DNA of 64,000 nucleotides from Mycolicibacterium frederiksbergense. Lineage in GTDB: Bacteria; Actinomycetota; Actinomycetes; Mycobacteriales; Mycobacteriaceae. Position numbers and translations under genes: made by a program. Below the pieces are notes generated by a model that was not told the DNA's origin, searched no databases, and saw only the letters and a list, made by a program, of their open reading frames with translations. The stretch spans positions 179,819-243,818 of the forward strand of contig NZ_JARXVE010000009.1 of NCBI RefSeq assembly GCF_029893345.1, given 5' to 3'. This document shows positions 42,901-51,372 of the stretch, one piece after another (positions within the stretch are counted from its first letter, which is position 1; each line of letters starts with the position of its first letter).

Positions 42901-45894
42901 GGGGAAGCCAAGGCTCACACTGTTCGAGCCGGGTGCCTGTCGCGCCTCGGGCGTATCGGCGACTGCGAAGTTGCGTTGGACAACGCTCTCACCGCGGCGC
43001 GGCAGGCACCGGAACACCGCAGGGTGAACGCGGTGCTCGCGGGGGCTCCACTGGCCGCACTGTGGGGACCCAACCCGGTTCCGCGCGCGGGCGGACGGTG
43101 CCTTGACGTGGTGCGGCTGCTGCGAATCACGGCCGATGCGCCTGCTGTCGAAGCGACATCGACGCGGTGCCAGGCGGTCCTGGAGGCGTTTCGCGGACGA
43201 GCGGCCGCGGCCCGGCGGATGATCGACTCGGCCCGGCGCACGGTCACCGAGCAGGGTTTGCGCCATGCGTTGCTTGAGGTCGAACATTTCGCCGGCATCG
43301 TCGAGCTGGTTGTCGACGATCCCGCTGCCGCCGAGCCACATCTTCGCCATGCCTACAACGGCTTTCGCCGCATGGGCCTGGACGCCGACGCCGCCGAGAC
43401 CGCCGCACTGCTGAGCCGCACTTGTCTGTTGCTCGACCGCGACATCGAGGCGGAGGAGTTGTGTTCGGAGAGTGAGCGTCTCGCCGGGCACGCGCTGAAA
43501 GCGTCGATCGCCTGGCGCACGGTTCGGGCGCAGCTACTTTCCCGCAGTGGCGAGCACGCCGAGGCTCGGCGAGTGGCCGGAGACGCCGTCACCATTGCGG
43601 AACGCACCGATGCGCTGGTCGATCACGGTGACGCCTGCCTTGCGCTGGCAACAGTGTCGGTGGCTGCTGACGACAAGGAGGGGGCTCGGGCGGCAGCGGA
43701 GCGCGCGGTGGACTTGTACGAGCGGAAAGGGGCTGCGGCACTTTCCGAAAAGGCGCGCCGCATTCTTGGCGAGCATGTTTCACCTCCTGCCGCGTCTCCT
43801 CCACAAGCGCCGACCGTCGAACTCGACAACGCATGCGTACGCGCGGGCGAGCGCGTCATGTCTGCCATTGAGCGCGGGGCCTGGGACGAGTTCGAGGGGC
43901 TGTTCTCACGCGAGGCCACTCTGGAGAGTCACCGGAAGATTGTCGGCTTCAGACCGATCGACCTCCCATCGGACTGGGTGCATCTGAATAGGCGCACTCT
44001 CGAGGAAGGCGGTATGCGGGTCACTGCGGTGGTAATCGCCGTTCGAGGTGAGCGCCTGGCCCTCGCTCGATTGAAGGGGTGCACTGCCGACATGGACTCT
44101 GGGGCACCGCAGGACGAACTCCTCCAGTTGTACGGCATCGACGAGGAAGGCCAAATCGCGCTGCAGGTGTGGTTCGACGTCGAGGACATCGACACAGCCA
44201 TGGCCGAACTAGACGCCACGCACGCAAGATTCGAAGAAGAACTTCCGCGAACGCTGCGGCTGGAGAACACCGCAAGCCAAGTGGACCAATGCTTCTGGAG
44301 GTCTTTTGCGGAGCGGGACTGGGACGCCATGGCGGAGATCTTGACCGAAGACTTTTCGCTTGACGATCGTCGTCAAGTGTTGAACGCCGGCCTTCGACAG
44401 GGCAGGGACACCGAAATCGACAATGTGATGGCCATGGCCGACGTCACCGGACACGCAAACGTGACGACGAACGTATTTGCGACCCGCGGTGAGCGCCTCG
44501 CCCTCCGCCGTCTCTGCTTCTCGGGGCAAGACCAAGAGCCCGAGAGGTTCCATGCCGAGATGGTCGGCGTCGTCGAGATCAATGCCAACAACCAGCTCGC
44601 GGCTCACATTGTGTTCGACCTTGACGACATCGACGCAGCCTTCACGGAACTCGACGCCCGCTACTTGGCCGGAGAAGCGGCCGCTCATGCGCACACGTGG
44701 TGTGGCGTCGTTGCCGTTTACGCCACGCTCAATCGGCACGAGCTTCCCGCGACCACGGCGAACTGGATCGACATCGATCACCGACGGTTAGTCACTATTG
44801 AGGCGGGTGATCTTGGCGCGTCGCTCCGCGCGGTCTGGGACATCTCGTCGCAGGCCGCGATTTTTGTCGAGGCCGTGCATCGGCTCAGTGATGTCGGAGC
44901 AGTCGTAACTCACCTGGCGTCAGCGACCTCGCGAGAGGGGTTCGAGGCCGAATGGCGGGAGATCTGCATCTTGACCTTCGACGCCGACCTTATTAGCCAC
45001 GGCGAAGTATTCGACGAGGCAGACCTCGACGCCGCCCTCTCGCGGTTCGACGAGCTCAGCCCGCCAACGCCGCGGCTGTACAACGCGGCATCCCAAGTGT
45101 TCGAGCGTATCCACCAGAATTACGCCGCCGATGACTGGGACGCAGTGGCGAAAGCGCTGGCCGATGACACCGTGATCGACGATCGTCGTACGTTTGTGGG
45201 CGCCGGGGTCCGGCACGGCCGCGAGGCCGTGATCGACAACGGGCGCGCGGTCATCGACGTCGGGCTGAGAACCGAAGCGGTGACCACCATCGCGATCCGC
45301 GGGAAGCGCCTCGCCCTCGCGCGCGTTCGGGTAAGCGTGTCGGGAGGTGGGCAGGATCGGTTCAACATCGACGACTTTCAGCTGGTCGAGATCGGCGCGG
45401 ACAAGCGGATTTCGGCCATAATCGTGTTCGACCTGGACGACATCGACGCCGCCTTTGCTGAACTCGACGCCCGCTACCTCGCGGGTGAAGCCGCCGCTCA
45501 TGCGCATACGTGGTCTGCAGTCGTGGCTGCTACCGCGGCGCTCAACCTGCACCAGCTCCCGGTGACAACACCGGATTTCGTGGACATCGATCACCGCCGC
45601 ATCGCAAGCATCGCCGCAGGCGACATGAAGACACTTCTCCGTACCGCGTTGGACTTCACACCAACGTTCTCGAGTTACGTCGAAGCAGTGCACCGGCTGA
45701 CCGAGCTCGGAACGGTCGTCACGCAAGTGGCGCATGGCACCTCCCACGATGGCTTCGACGCAGAGTGGCGGATAATCGGACTGCTAACGATCGAGGGTGA
45801 CCGAACCAACCGATGCGAAGTCTTCGACGAGGCAGACCTCGACGCCGCCCTCGCGAGGTTCGACGAGCTCAGTCCGCCGACGACGGCCACTTGA
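39994..45894 (+). CDS. Giant SARP-type regulator with adenylate cyclase, STAND ATPase and tandem C-terminal repeats
   Basis: A 1966-aa multidomain regulator. Order: OmpR-like winged helix (LGVLGPLQVRMDGAPVAVPG) and BTAD domain (to ~residue 250); class III cyclase domain (~258-430) with metal Asp in LLTDIEGST, Lys/Asp in LIKTRGEGDATFSVF and Asn/Arg in FGRAVNRAARL, all needed for activity; AAA/STAND ATPase with P-loop AGEPGVGKTRLAGE (~residue 486) and Walker B VLVLDDLHWA; TPR-like helical region (~850-1265); then alternating repeat modules to the C-terminus. It likely integrates ATP/cAMP and a ligand to regulate transcription. The GTG at 39994 fits the SARP N-terminus. No neighbouring target is obvious. 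Confidence 0.88.
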   Translation: MSTLSSVELGVLGPLQVRMDGAPVAVPGAKPRVILTMLGLHSGSVVPADVLMELLWGDDPPRTAPKALQTHISSLRHTLGNGFVLTEGTGWRLNTTGIDASRYRALAKSGRDALGAGDTGRAVTLFDEALTVWRGMPELPDSRRGASEKTRWIEEHASLVEDRADALLATGRAAELIGELEAAVGDAPLRERRWGQLMLALYRAGRQGEALGAFKRAQAVLADELGVDPGPDLRRLETAIVAQDASLEIPAVQRVPSAVRTVTFLLTDIEGSTVAWEADADAMAPALARHDELVEQVVTSRGGRLIKTRGEGDATFSVFDRPSTAAAAALELQDAILHEPWDLQQPMRIRVSLHTGEAELRDGDYFGRAVNRAARLRSLAVGGQILCSGATAELIVDTLHDDVVLADLGMRELRNLARPEHVFELRLDTEDRPETPAGDSSTEQPDLPAVLAGLGPFVGRSRELEQLVASWQATLTGGTRAVLIAGEPGVGKTRLAGEWSRQAHDHGAVVLYGRSDEDLGAPYQPFAEALRALVPCVGTNRLRGTRGVEALLPLIPGLTDVLPDLAAPPRADPDTERYALFDAVVALLGVASADVPIVLVLDDLHWAAKPTLLLLRHLLRFGEHARMQIIGTYRSTDLDRSHPLAAMLADLHRDGTATRIALSGLDGADVTTYVAQAGYDDEELARALASVTGGNPFFLIEALRHVQESGGHWDPSTLPQGVREAVSRRLSRLPAETNKALAAAAVVGSRFALDLVERVVEQDLVDAFDEACQAGILIEEPGGHYRFNHAIVRQSLLAELASVRRMRLHQRIATTLENEPGADDDLLAELAYHYFECAWAGNALKAVEYCRRAADQAMTRLAYEGAADLYDRALHALEELDEELPDQEDQRAELLVARCEALLAAGDVSSAAGAVEQLMAGTRDSARLAAWATCFEGELSMLVDPGRLDEIESAVSAAAEKLAELGDTAGEAKAHTVRAGCLSRLGRIGDCEVALDNALTAARQAPEHRRVNAVLAGAPLAALWGPNPVPRAGGRCLDVVRLLRITADAPAVEATSTRCQAVLEAFRGRAAAARRMIDSARRTVTEQGLRHALLEVEHFAGIVELVVDDPAAAEPHLRHAYNGFRRMGLDADAAETAALLSRTCLLLDRDIEAEELCSESERLAGHALKASIAWRTVRAQLLSRSGEHAEARRVAGDAVTIAERTDALVDHGDACLALATVSVAADDKEGARAAAERAVDLYERKGAAALSEKARRILGEHVSPPAASPPQAPTVELDNACVRAGERVMSAIERGAWDEFEGLFSREATLESHRKIVGFRPIDLPSDWVHLNRRTLEEGGMRVTAVVIAVRGERLALARLKGCTADMDSGAPQDELLQLYGIDEEGQIALQVWFDVEDIDTAMAELDATHARFEEELPRTLRLENTASQVDQCFWRSFAERDWDAMAEILTEDFSLDDRRQVLNAGLRQGRDTEIDNVMAMADVTGHANVTTNVFATRGERLALRRLCFSGQDQEPERFHAEMVGVVEINANNQLAAHIVFDLDDIDAAFTELDARYLAGEAAAHAHTWCGVVAVYATLNRHELPATTANWIDIDHRRLVTIEAGDLGASLRAVWDISSQAAIFVEAVHRLSDVGAVVTHLASATSREGFEAEWREICILTFDADLISHGEVFDEADLDAALSRFDELSPPTPRLYNAASQVFERIHQNYAADDWDAVAKALADDTVIDDRRTFVGAGVRHGREAVIDNGRAVIDVGLRTEAVTTIAIRGKRLALARVRVSVSGGGQDRFNIDDFQLVEIGADKRISAIIVFDLDDIDAAFAELDARYLAGEAAAHAHTWSAVVAATAALNLHQLPVTTPDFVDIDHRRIASIAAGDMKTLLRTALDFTPTFSSYVEAVHRLTELGTVVTQVAHGTSHDGFDAEWRIIGLLTIEGDRTNRCEVFDEADLDAALARFDELSPPTTAT
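43822..45880 (+). repeat. Internal protein-coding repeats of the giant regulator
   Basis: Five ~120-145-residue modules: A-type at about 43822-44212, 44254-44690 and 45080-45490 (core WDAMAEILTEDFSLDDRR, RGERLALRRL, FDLDDIDAAFTELDARYLAG); B-type at about 44692-45060 and 45500-45880 (core IDIDHRRLVTIEAGD, EAVHRLSDVG, FDEADLDAALSRFDELSPP). The second A-B pair is a recent duplication. A-type resembles SnoaL-like folds. Confidence 0.75.
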
Positions 45895-45916
45895 GATCAC
45901 CGATACCCTGGCCTTC

Positions 45917-46849
45917 GTGGATTTCCGTGTGTTCGTCGAACCCCAGCAAGGCGCTACCTACTCTGACCAGCTCGCGGTGGCCCGCACCGCCGAAGACCTC
46001 GGCTACTCGGCGTTTTTCCGGTCTGACCACTATCTGGCGATGAGCGGCGACGGCCTGCCCGGCCCCACCGACTCGTGGGTGACGCTGGCCGGTATCGCCC
46101 GGGAGACCTCGACGATCCGGCTCGGCACCATGGTCACCTCGGCCACCTTCCGCCATCCCGGACCGCTGGCCATCTCGGTGGCTCAGGTCGACGAAATGAG
46201 CGGTGGCCGTGTCGAATTAGGCCTGGGCGCCGGCTGGTTCGAGGCCGAGCACCTGGCCTATGCCATCCCGTTCCCGCCACTGGGCGAGCGTTTCGACCGG
46301 CTGACCGAGCAGCTGCGCATCCTCACCGGGCTGTGGGATACGCCCGTCGGCGAGACCTTCGACTTCACCGGCACCCACTACACCGTCGTCGACTCACCGG
46401 GTCTACCCAAACCCACCCAGGCCCCGCATCCGCCGATCGTCATCGGCGGGATGGGCGCCAAGCGCACACCCGCGCTGGCCGCCGAGTTCGCCTCTGAGTT
46501 CAACGTGCCGTTCGTACCGCTGGATGACCTCAAGACGCAGTTCGCCCGGGTGGCCACCGCCCTGGCCGACGCCGGTCGGCCCGCCGACTCGCTGACCTAC
46601 TCCGCGGCGTTCGTGGTGTGCGCGGGACGCGACGAGGCCCAGATCGCCAAGCGGGCGGCGGCGATCAACCGCGAGGTGGACGAACTGCGTTCCAATTCTC
46701 CGCTGGTCGGCACCCCCGCCGAGATCGTGGACAAGCTGGGTCCGTTCCTGGAGGCCGGGGTGCAGCGGGTCTACCTGCAGGTGCTCGACCAGTCTGACCT
46801 GGATCATCTCGAGTTCTTCGCGAGTGAAGTCATCGCTGCGCTGAGCTGA
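45917..46849 (+). CDS. LLM-class F420-dependent oxidoreductase
   Basis: A 310-aa luciferase-like TIM-barrel enzyme, in mycobacteria usually using coenzyme F420. Motifs: FRVFVEPQQGATYSDQLAVA, FFRSDHYLAMSG, RLGTMVTSATFRHPGPLA, GLGAGWFEAEHLAYAIPFPP, and PPIVIGGMGAKRTPALAAEF. The GTG at 45917 is preceded by TACCCT and 7 nt, a leaderless promoter, and lies 22 bp after the giant regulator. Substrate unknown. The C-terminus ends ASEVIAALS, as usual for the family. Confidence 0.92.
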   Translation: MDFRVFVEPQQGATYSDQLAVARTAEDLGYSAFFRSDHYLAMSGDGLPGPTDSWVTLAGIARETSTIRLGTMVTSATFRHPGPLAISVAQVDEMSGGRVELGLGAGWFEAEHLAYAIPFPPLGERFDRLTEQLRILTGLWDTPVGETFDFTGTHYTVVDSPGLPKPTQAPHPPIVIGGMGAKRTPALAAEFASEFNVPFVPLDDLKTQFARVATALADAGRPADSLTYSAAFVVCAGRDEAQIAKRAAAINREVDELRSNSPLVGTPAEIVDKLGPFLEAGVQRVYLQVLDQSDLDHLEFFASEVIAALS

Positions 46850-46889
46850 CCGGAACCCGGACACGGGCGTCGCATTAGTATCGATGCCC

Positions 46890-47387
46890 GTGGCCGGTGA
46901 CCGGAATGACCAGGGACAGTCTCCCGAGCCGCCCTGGCATCACTCGACGCCGGTCGTTGCGGGAGCCAGCTTGGCCGCCCTCTTCGTGATCGGGCTGGTG
47001 GTGTGGGCGGCGGTCGCGCTGACCTCGGCCAACGGACCCGAGGACGCACCGATCGACTTCATCCCGCCCACCTTCGCGCCCAGTTCGACGAAGACCTCGA
47101 AGTCGACCACGACCCCGACGATCACCACCACACGGACCCCGGTGACCACCGATTTCGGCCTGCCCGACGTATCGGATACCTCGGGTACATCGAGCACAGA
47201 GACGTCGGAGACATCGGAAACCTCGGAGACGACGGAGACAACGACGACGACGACGTCGACTTCACCTACATCGACCGTGCCGCCAAGCACCCGGTCGAAC
47301 GGCGGTTACGGCGGCGAATACCCCACCACCTACACCCGGCCACGCACCAACGTGACACGCACGCTGTATCCGGCGCCCGGCGGCTGA
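46890..47387 (+). CDS. Membrane-anchored Thr/Ser-rich protein
   Basis: A 165-aa protein: ~25 polar residues, one membrane helix (VVAGASLAALFVIGLVVWAA), then an extracytoplasmic tail dominated by Thr/Ser with TSETSETSETTETTTTTT repeats and a C-terminal Gly/Tyr/Arg patch (NGGYGGEYPTTYTRPRTN). Such tails are likely O-mannosylated in mycobacteria (inference). TAGTAT lies 8 nt before the GTG at 46890; an ATG six bases upstream would sit too close to that -10. No enzymatic domain. First of four tailed membrane proteins in this region. Confidence 0.75.
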   Translation: MAGDRNDQGQSPEPPWHHSTPVVAGASLAALFVIGLVVWAAVALTSANGPEDAPIDFIPPTFAPSSTKTSKSTTTPTITTTRTPVTTDFGLPDVSDTSGTSSTETSETSETSETTETTTTTTSTSPTSTVPPSTRSNGGYGGEYPTTYTRPRTNVTRTLYPAPGG

Positions 47388-47408
47388 GCGCGCCTAGCAT
47401 CTGACCGC

Positions 47409-47891
47409 GTGGCGAACTATTACGACGACGAGCCGACCCAATACGCCCCCAGCTACGGCGGATACGCCGAGCCTCCCGCGCCGCCCACTCCCGAGCCTGA
47501 TCCCTGGTACCGCAAGCCCGCCGCGCTGATCGGTTTGGGCGCCCTCGGCGCGGTCATCGCGGCACTGGTCATCTACGCGCTGGTGCAGTTGTTCTCCTCG
47601 GACTCCCCGTCCACAACCACGACCACCACGTCGACGACCCCGACCACCACCTCGACCTCGGCCGGCGCTCCGGCCCCGGTGGCTCCGGCGCAGACTCATA
47701 CCGTTACCGAGACTGCGCCCACGTTGACCACGACAGTCGAGGAGACCACGGCCGCCACGACAACGACGACTGAACCCAGCACGACGACAACAACGACCAC
47801 CACCACGACAACGGCGCCGTCCACCACGGTCAGCACGACGACGATCACTCAGACGACGACGGTTTCGGCCCCCGCGACCGCTGGGCAGTAG
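47409..47891 (+). CDS. Membrane-anchored Thr-rich protein
   Basis: A 160-aa protein: Tyr/Pro/Asp-rich cytoplasmic start (MANYYDDEPTQYAPSYGGYA), WYRKP before one membrane helix (ALIGLGALGAVIAALVIYAL), and a tail of ~85 residues that is mostly Thr with Ser/Ala/Pro. The WYRKP-helix arrangement also occurs before the membrane helix of the Hsp70-like proteins at 47980 (PWYRR) and 55420 (PWYKRPP), suggesting a shared origin for the anchor. TAGCAT and 8 nt precede the GTG (leaderless). Function unknown. Confidence 0.77.
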   Translation: MANYYDDEPTQYAPSYGGYAEPPAPPTPEPDPWYRKPAALIGLGALGAVIAALVIYALVQLFSSDSPSTTTTTTSTTPTTTSTSAGAPAPVAPAQTHTVTETAPTLTTTVEETTAATTTTTEPSTTTTTTTTTTTAPSTTVSTTTITQTTTVSAPATAGQ

Positions 47892-47912
47892 CGAGGGTTC
47901 CACGGCTCACTC

Positions 47913-47973
47913 GCCGAAACGGCATTCCGGCAGACCTTTACTCGCACTTTCGCTGCTGGAATGCGGTTTCGGC
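47913..47973. terminator. Long-stem bidirectional terminator candidate
   Basis: Arms GCCGAAACGGCATTCC (47913-47928) and GGAATGCGGTTTCGGC (47958-47973) pair at 15 of 16 positions around a 29-nt loop, exactly between two convergent genes. There is no T-run. Confidence 0.55.
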
Positions 47974-47979
47974 GCAGGC

Positions 47980-49785
47980 CTACCGTGCCGGCCCGGGCGT
48001 AGGCGCTGCTGAAGTGGGCGTGGGCGCCGCCGAAGTGTGGGTCGGTTCCGCTGTATGTGTCGGCTCAGGCGTCGGCTCCGCCGTATGTGTCGGCTCAGGC
48101 GTGTGCGTCGGCTCAGGCGTGTGCGTCGGCTCAATTGACGGCGTAGGCGTAGCAGTCGGCGTGGGCACCTGCGACGTTGACGGCGATGGTGATGACGAAG
48201 ACGTCGGCGGCTTGAAGGTCGGCTTCGGCAGCTGCGGTACCGGCAACTGCGGGATCGACACTGGCGGAAATACCAACGGCGGCACTGGAATCGGCACGAC
48301 CACCAGAGGCGGAGGCACAGGCGCGGGAGCAGCTGGTTGCGGCGCGGCCTGCGGCGCGGGAGCCACCTGCTGAGGCGCGGGCGCCAGCGGCGCGCTCTGC
48401 ACCCACCGCGGTGCGGCCGCCGGGACGGGCGCGGCCTGCGCGGGTGCCGGGCCCGCGGGATCGCGCACCACCACGGTCCGGGTCGGCGGCGCGGGTGCGG
48501 CCTGCGCCAGCGAGGACTCGACCGGGGCCGATCGCGGCGCCGAAAGACCGGATGCCGAAGCCGCGTCGAGCCGGTCGGCCCGCGCCGAAAGCACCATGCC
48601 GACGGTGCCGACGACCGCCAGGAACACCGCCGCGTACGCCACCACACCCCCGCGCCGGTACCAGGGCACTGACACGAGTGCGGGCGGCTCAGCGTCGGAG
48701 AACACGAAGCCCGGTCGGGCCGAATCGTCGGACACCGATTCCGGAACGAACTCGGCGACCTCCGGAACAGCGTCAACCGCCGACCAGGCCAGCGCGGACG
48801 CGGCCAGCGTGCCGGTCCCCACAATGGGCGCAGAAGCCGGTGCAGCACCGACCACCTGCGTCGCGGTGTCGTCGGCACCGCGACGGGCCAGCAGTCCGGC
48901 CCCGACCGCCGCGATCACCTGAGCTTGCGGCACGGTGCTGACCGGCATCTGGAAGGCCTCGGAAAGTCGTTGGGTGACAAGCGGTATCCGCGCTCCCCCA
49001 CCAACCGTGACCAGCGCTGCCAGCTGGGACGGGTGGATACCGTTGCGGCGCAGCAGATCCCACACGGCGTCGATCAGCCCACCCAGCGGCTGGGCCACCA
49101 CCGCTTCCAGTTCAGCCCGGGTAACCCTGATCGTGCTGCCTGCGGGTCCGATCAGGCTGGTGGCGCTCTGATAGCTCAGCTGCTCCTTGGCGATCCGGCA
49201 CTGCTCGCGCAGCTGGACCAGTGCCGGTACCGCGGCGGTGCCCGCCGGTTCGGCATCGAGGTTGTTCAGCACCTGGCGCAGCATTTCCTGGTCGATCAGA
49301 TCGCCGGAGAAATCGTCGTACCGCACGGTCTGCCCGATGGTCGCGAACCCGGCGCCGGCGTCGGCCAGGGTCACACTGGTGCCCGACGCCCCGAAATCGC
49401 ACAACGCGACGACCCCGCGAGCCGGCAGGCCGGGATGGGCCTGGATGGCGGTCAGCGCCGCGACCGAATCGGCGACCACCCGAACCCCGGGCAACACATC
49501 GCGCACACTCTGGACTGCCGCGCGACGCCAATGCGCGGGCACCGCCAGCACCGTCGTATCGGGACGACGAGCCGGGCTGGCTTCCCGGGTCAGCGCCTCG
49601 ACGGCATCGGCCAACAACGACTCGGCACGATGCGTCGAGCCGTCGGCGGCGACCAGCGGCACCGGATCGCCGACGCGCCCCACGAAGTCGGTGAACACCA
49701 GCCCGAGCCGGTGCACCAACGGCCCACGGTCGGTGATCGCCACCAGATTGGTCGCCCCAACGGACAACCCCAGGCAATCACGCAT
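47980..49785 (-). CDS. Membrane-anchored Hsp70-like protein with Pro/Thr-rich tail (last gene after iniC)
   Basis: A 601-aa protein. Residues ~1-310 are an Hsp70/actin-type ATPase: phosphate-1 region CLGLSVGATNLVAI (the Asp of DnaK is Ser here), phosphate-2 CDFGASGTSVTLAD, adenosine motif VTVGGGARIPLVTQRLSE. Then PWYRRGG and one membrane helix (VVAYAAVFLAVVGTVGMVL), followed by a ~230-residue Ala/Pro-rich exported tail ending in THTPEP/THTAEP repeats. It starts 48 bp after the iniC stop on the same strand. Its paralogue at 55420 is divergent on the other side of the ini operon. Not a canonical chaperone; role unknown. Confidence 0.85.
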   Translation of the reverse strand: MRDCLGLSVGATNLVAITDRGPLVHRLGLVFTDFVGRVGDPVPLVAADGSTHRAESLLADAVEALTREASPARRPDTTVLAVPAHWRRAAVQSVRDVLPGVRVVADSVAALTAIQAHPGLPARGVVALCDFGASGTSVTLADAGAGFATIGQTVRYDDFSGDLIDQEMLRQVLNNLDAEPAGTAAVPALVQLREQCRIAKEQLSYQSATSLIGPAGSTIRVTRAELEAVVAQPLGGLIDAVWDLLRRNGIHPSQLAALVTVGGGARIPLVTQRLSEAFQMPVSTVPQAQVIAAVGAGLLARRGADDTATQVVGAAPASAPIVGTGTLAASALAWSAVDAVPEVAEFVPESVSDDSARPGFVFSDAEPPALVSVPWYRRGGVVAYAAVFLAVVGTVGMVLSARADRLDAASASGLSAPRSAPVESSLAQAAPAPPTRTVVVRDPAGPAPAQAAPVPAAAPRWVQSAPLAPAPQQVAPAPQAAPQPAAPAPVPPPLVVVPIPVPPLVFPPVSIPQLPVPQLPKPTFKPPTSSSSPSPSTSQVPTPTATPTPSIEPTHTPEPTHTPEPTHTAEPTPEPTHTAEPTHTSAAPTPTSAAPTPGPAR

Positions 49786-49833
49786 ACCTGTATGTCGCCG
49801 GCGGAGCCCGATTCGTTAGGCCGTTGAAGAAAC

Positions 49834-51327
49834 TCAGCGATAACGCGTCGAATACTCGGAGACCAATGCCTCCGCGCTGCGCACCGCGGCCCGGCAGGCC
49901 CGGGTGGTGAACGGGTCGTTGAGTGGATGATCGGCGCGCCGCCGCCAGCGTTGCGCCGCGGCGAACGCCGCGCGCGGCCCGTCGTAGGGGATGTCAGGTT
50001 GTAGCCCGAGCCGGCTGGCCGCATCGGTGCCCGAACCGCCGATGAGGCGGCGCAGCGAGGCCATCTCGTCCTCGGTGAGAGTGGTTGAGCGCGAACGCAA
50101 CAGGCGGAGCAGCCGCAACTCCTCGAACGCATGCGTGTCGGCCAGCAGCGGGTCGATGTCGGCGAGGATGTGCGGGGTGGCGTAGATCGGGTTGTGCTGC
50201 ACGAACTGTCGCAACGACAACAGCGCGGTGTGCGCCTTGAGCAGGTCCGAGCGTTGCGCGAACTGCTGATCGATCACATCGCGCAGGGCGACCAGGCCGC
50301 TGCGTTCCAGCAGCTCGTCGGCCAGCGCGACGGAATCGGAGACGCCTGCGCTCAGCACCGCGATCGAGATCCGGATGCCGAACATGCCGAACCGGTCCAA
50401 CAGCGCGGCGCGGGTGGGCGCGTCCACCGGCAAGGCGCTGTCCTCCCGGACGAAGCGGTCCACCGACAGCATCGCCTTGGCCAGCTCCGCCGGTTCGACC
50501 GCGGCGAGCTTCTGCAGCGCGACGAACTCGCTTTGCCGCAGCGTGCGGGCGGTGAGCGCGAGCAGTCCGGACACCGGGACGACGGCCTGGCAGATGCCGG
50601 TCTTGTCCATCTCGGCGGTGAACCGCTTGGCGACGTCCTTGGCCGACATCATCGCGTCGATGCGCCCGGCGCCGACCTCGTCGGCCCGCGAAGCCACCCC
50701 GATCACCCCGAGGGCGCCCGACGAGCCGCCGACCAGCTCGCCGATCTGTTTGAGCAGGGCGATGTCGGCCGCGTTGAGGGTCCGCAGCAGGAACACCACC
50801 GCGTCGACGCGCGGCACCCCGTCCTCGGGGACCAGCAGCCGGTGGGTTCGCTGCGATACGTCGCGCGACAGCGAGGAGGTGCCCGGGGTGTCGATGATCG
50901 TGGTGTCGATCAGCTCGGCGGCCGGCCACTCCACGTCGAGGTCGACCACGTCCTCGGCGTCCAACGCGGCGAAGCTGAAGGTCAGACCCCGGTCATGCGG
51001 ATCCCGCGCGATCGGCACATTGGAGCGGCGTCCGCCACGATGGTTGGCGGTCACCTTCGGGGTGGGGCCGTGCCGGAACCAGGTGACGATGCGGGTCGCC
51101 TCGGTGGCGTCGGTGGGCGCGATGTCCTCCCCGACCAGCGCGTTGACCAGCGTCGACTTTCCGGCCTTGAGCGTGCCGGCCAGCGCGATACGGATCGGCT
51201 GGTTGAGCCGACGCCCGATGCGGTCAAGCTCGTTGTGCACGTCGGGCCGATGGCGGTAGGCCGGGTCGCTCCGGTACGCCTGCACGGTGCCACCCAGGAT
51301 CGAGCGCACCTGATCGACCGTGCTCAC
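49834..51327 (-). CDS. iniC: Dynamin-like GTPase IniC
   Basis: A 497-aa dynamin-superfamily GTPase of the isoniazid-inducible iniBAC operon, linked to cell-envelope stress. The P-loop is GTLKAGKST (51-59), switch/G3 is IDTPGTSSLSRDV, and a G4-type region is VASRADEVGAG. The C-terminal half is helical. It follows iniA by 45 bp. In M. tuberculosis iniA and iniC are both dynamin-like and are induced by cell-wall-active drugs. Starts with GTG. Confidence 0.93.
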   Translation of the reverse strand: MSTVDQVRSILGGTVQAYRSDPAYRHRPDVHNELDRIGRRLNQPIRIALAGTLKAGKSTLVNALVGEDIAPTDATEATRIVTWFRHGPTPKVTANHRGGRRSNVPIARDPHDRGLTFSFAALDAEDVVDLDVEWPAAELIDTTIIDTPGTSSLSRDVSQRTHRLLVPEDGVPRVDAVVFLLRTLNAADIALLKQIGELVGGSSGALGVIGVASRADEVGAGRIDAMMSAKDVAKRFTAEMDKTGICQAVVPVSGLLALTARTLRQSEFVALQKLAAVEPAELAKAMLSVDRFVREDSALPVDAPTRAALLDRFGMFGIRISIAVLSAGVSDSVALADELLERSGLVALRDVIDQQFAQRSDLLKAHTALLSLRQFVQHNPIYATPHILADIDPLLADTHAFEELRLLRLLRSRSTTLTEDEMASLRRLIGGSGTDAASRLGLQPDIPYDGPRAAFAAAQRWRRRADHPLNDPFTTRACRAAVRSAEALVSEYSTRYR

Positions 51328-51372
51328 GCTGCGAAACCCACCCCTTCCAACCCGGAAGTCGAAACCCGGAAA

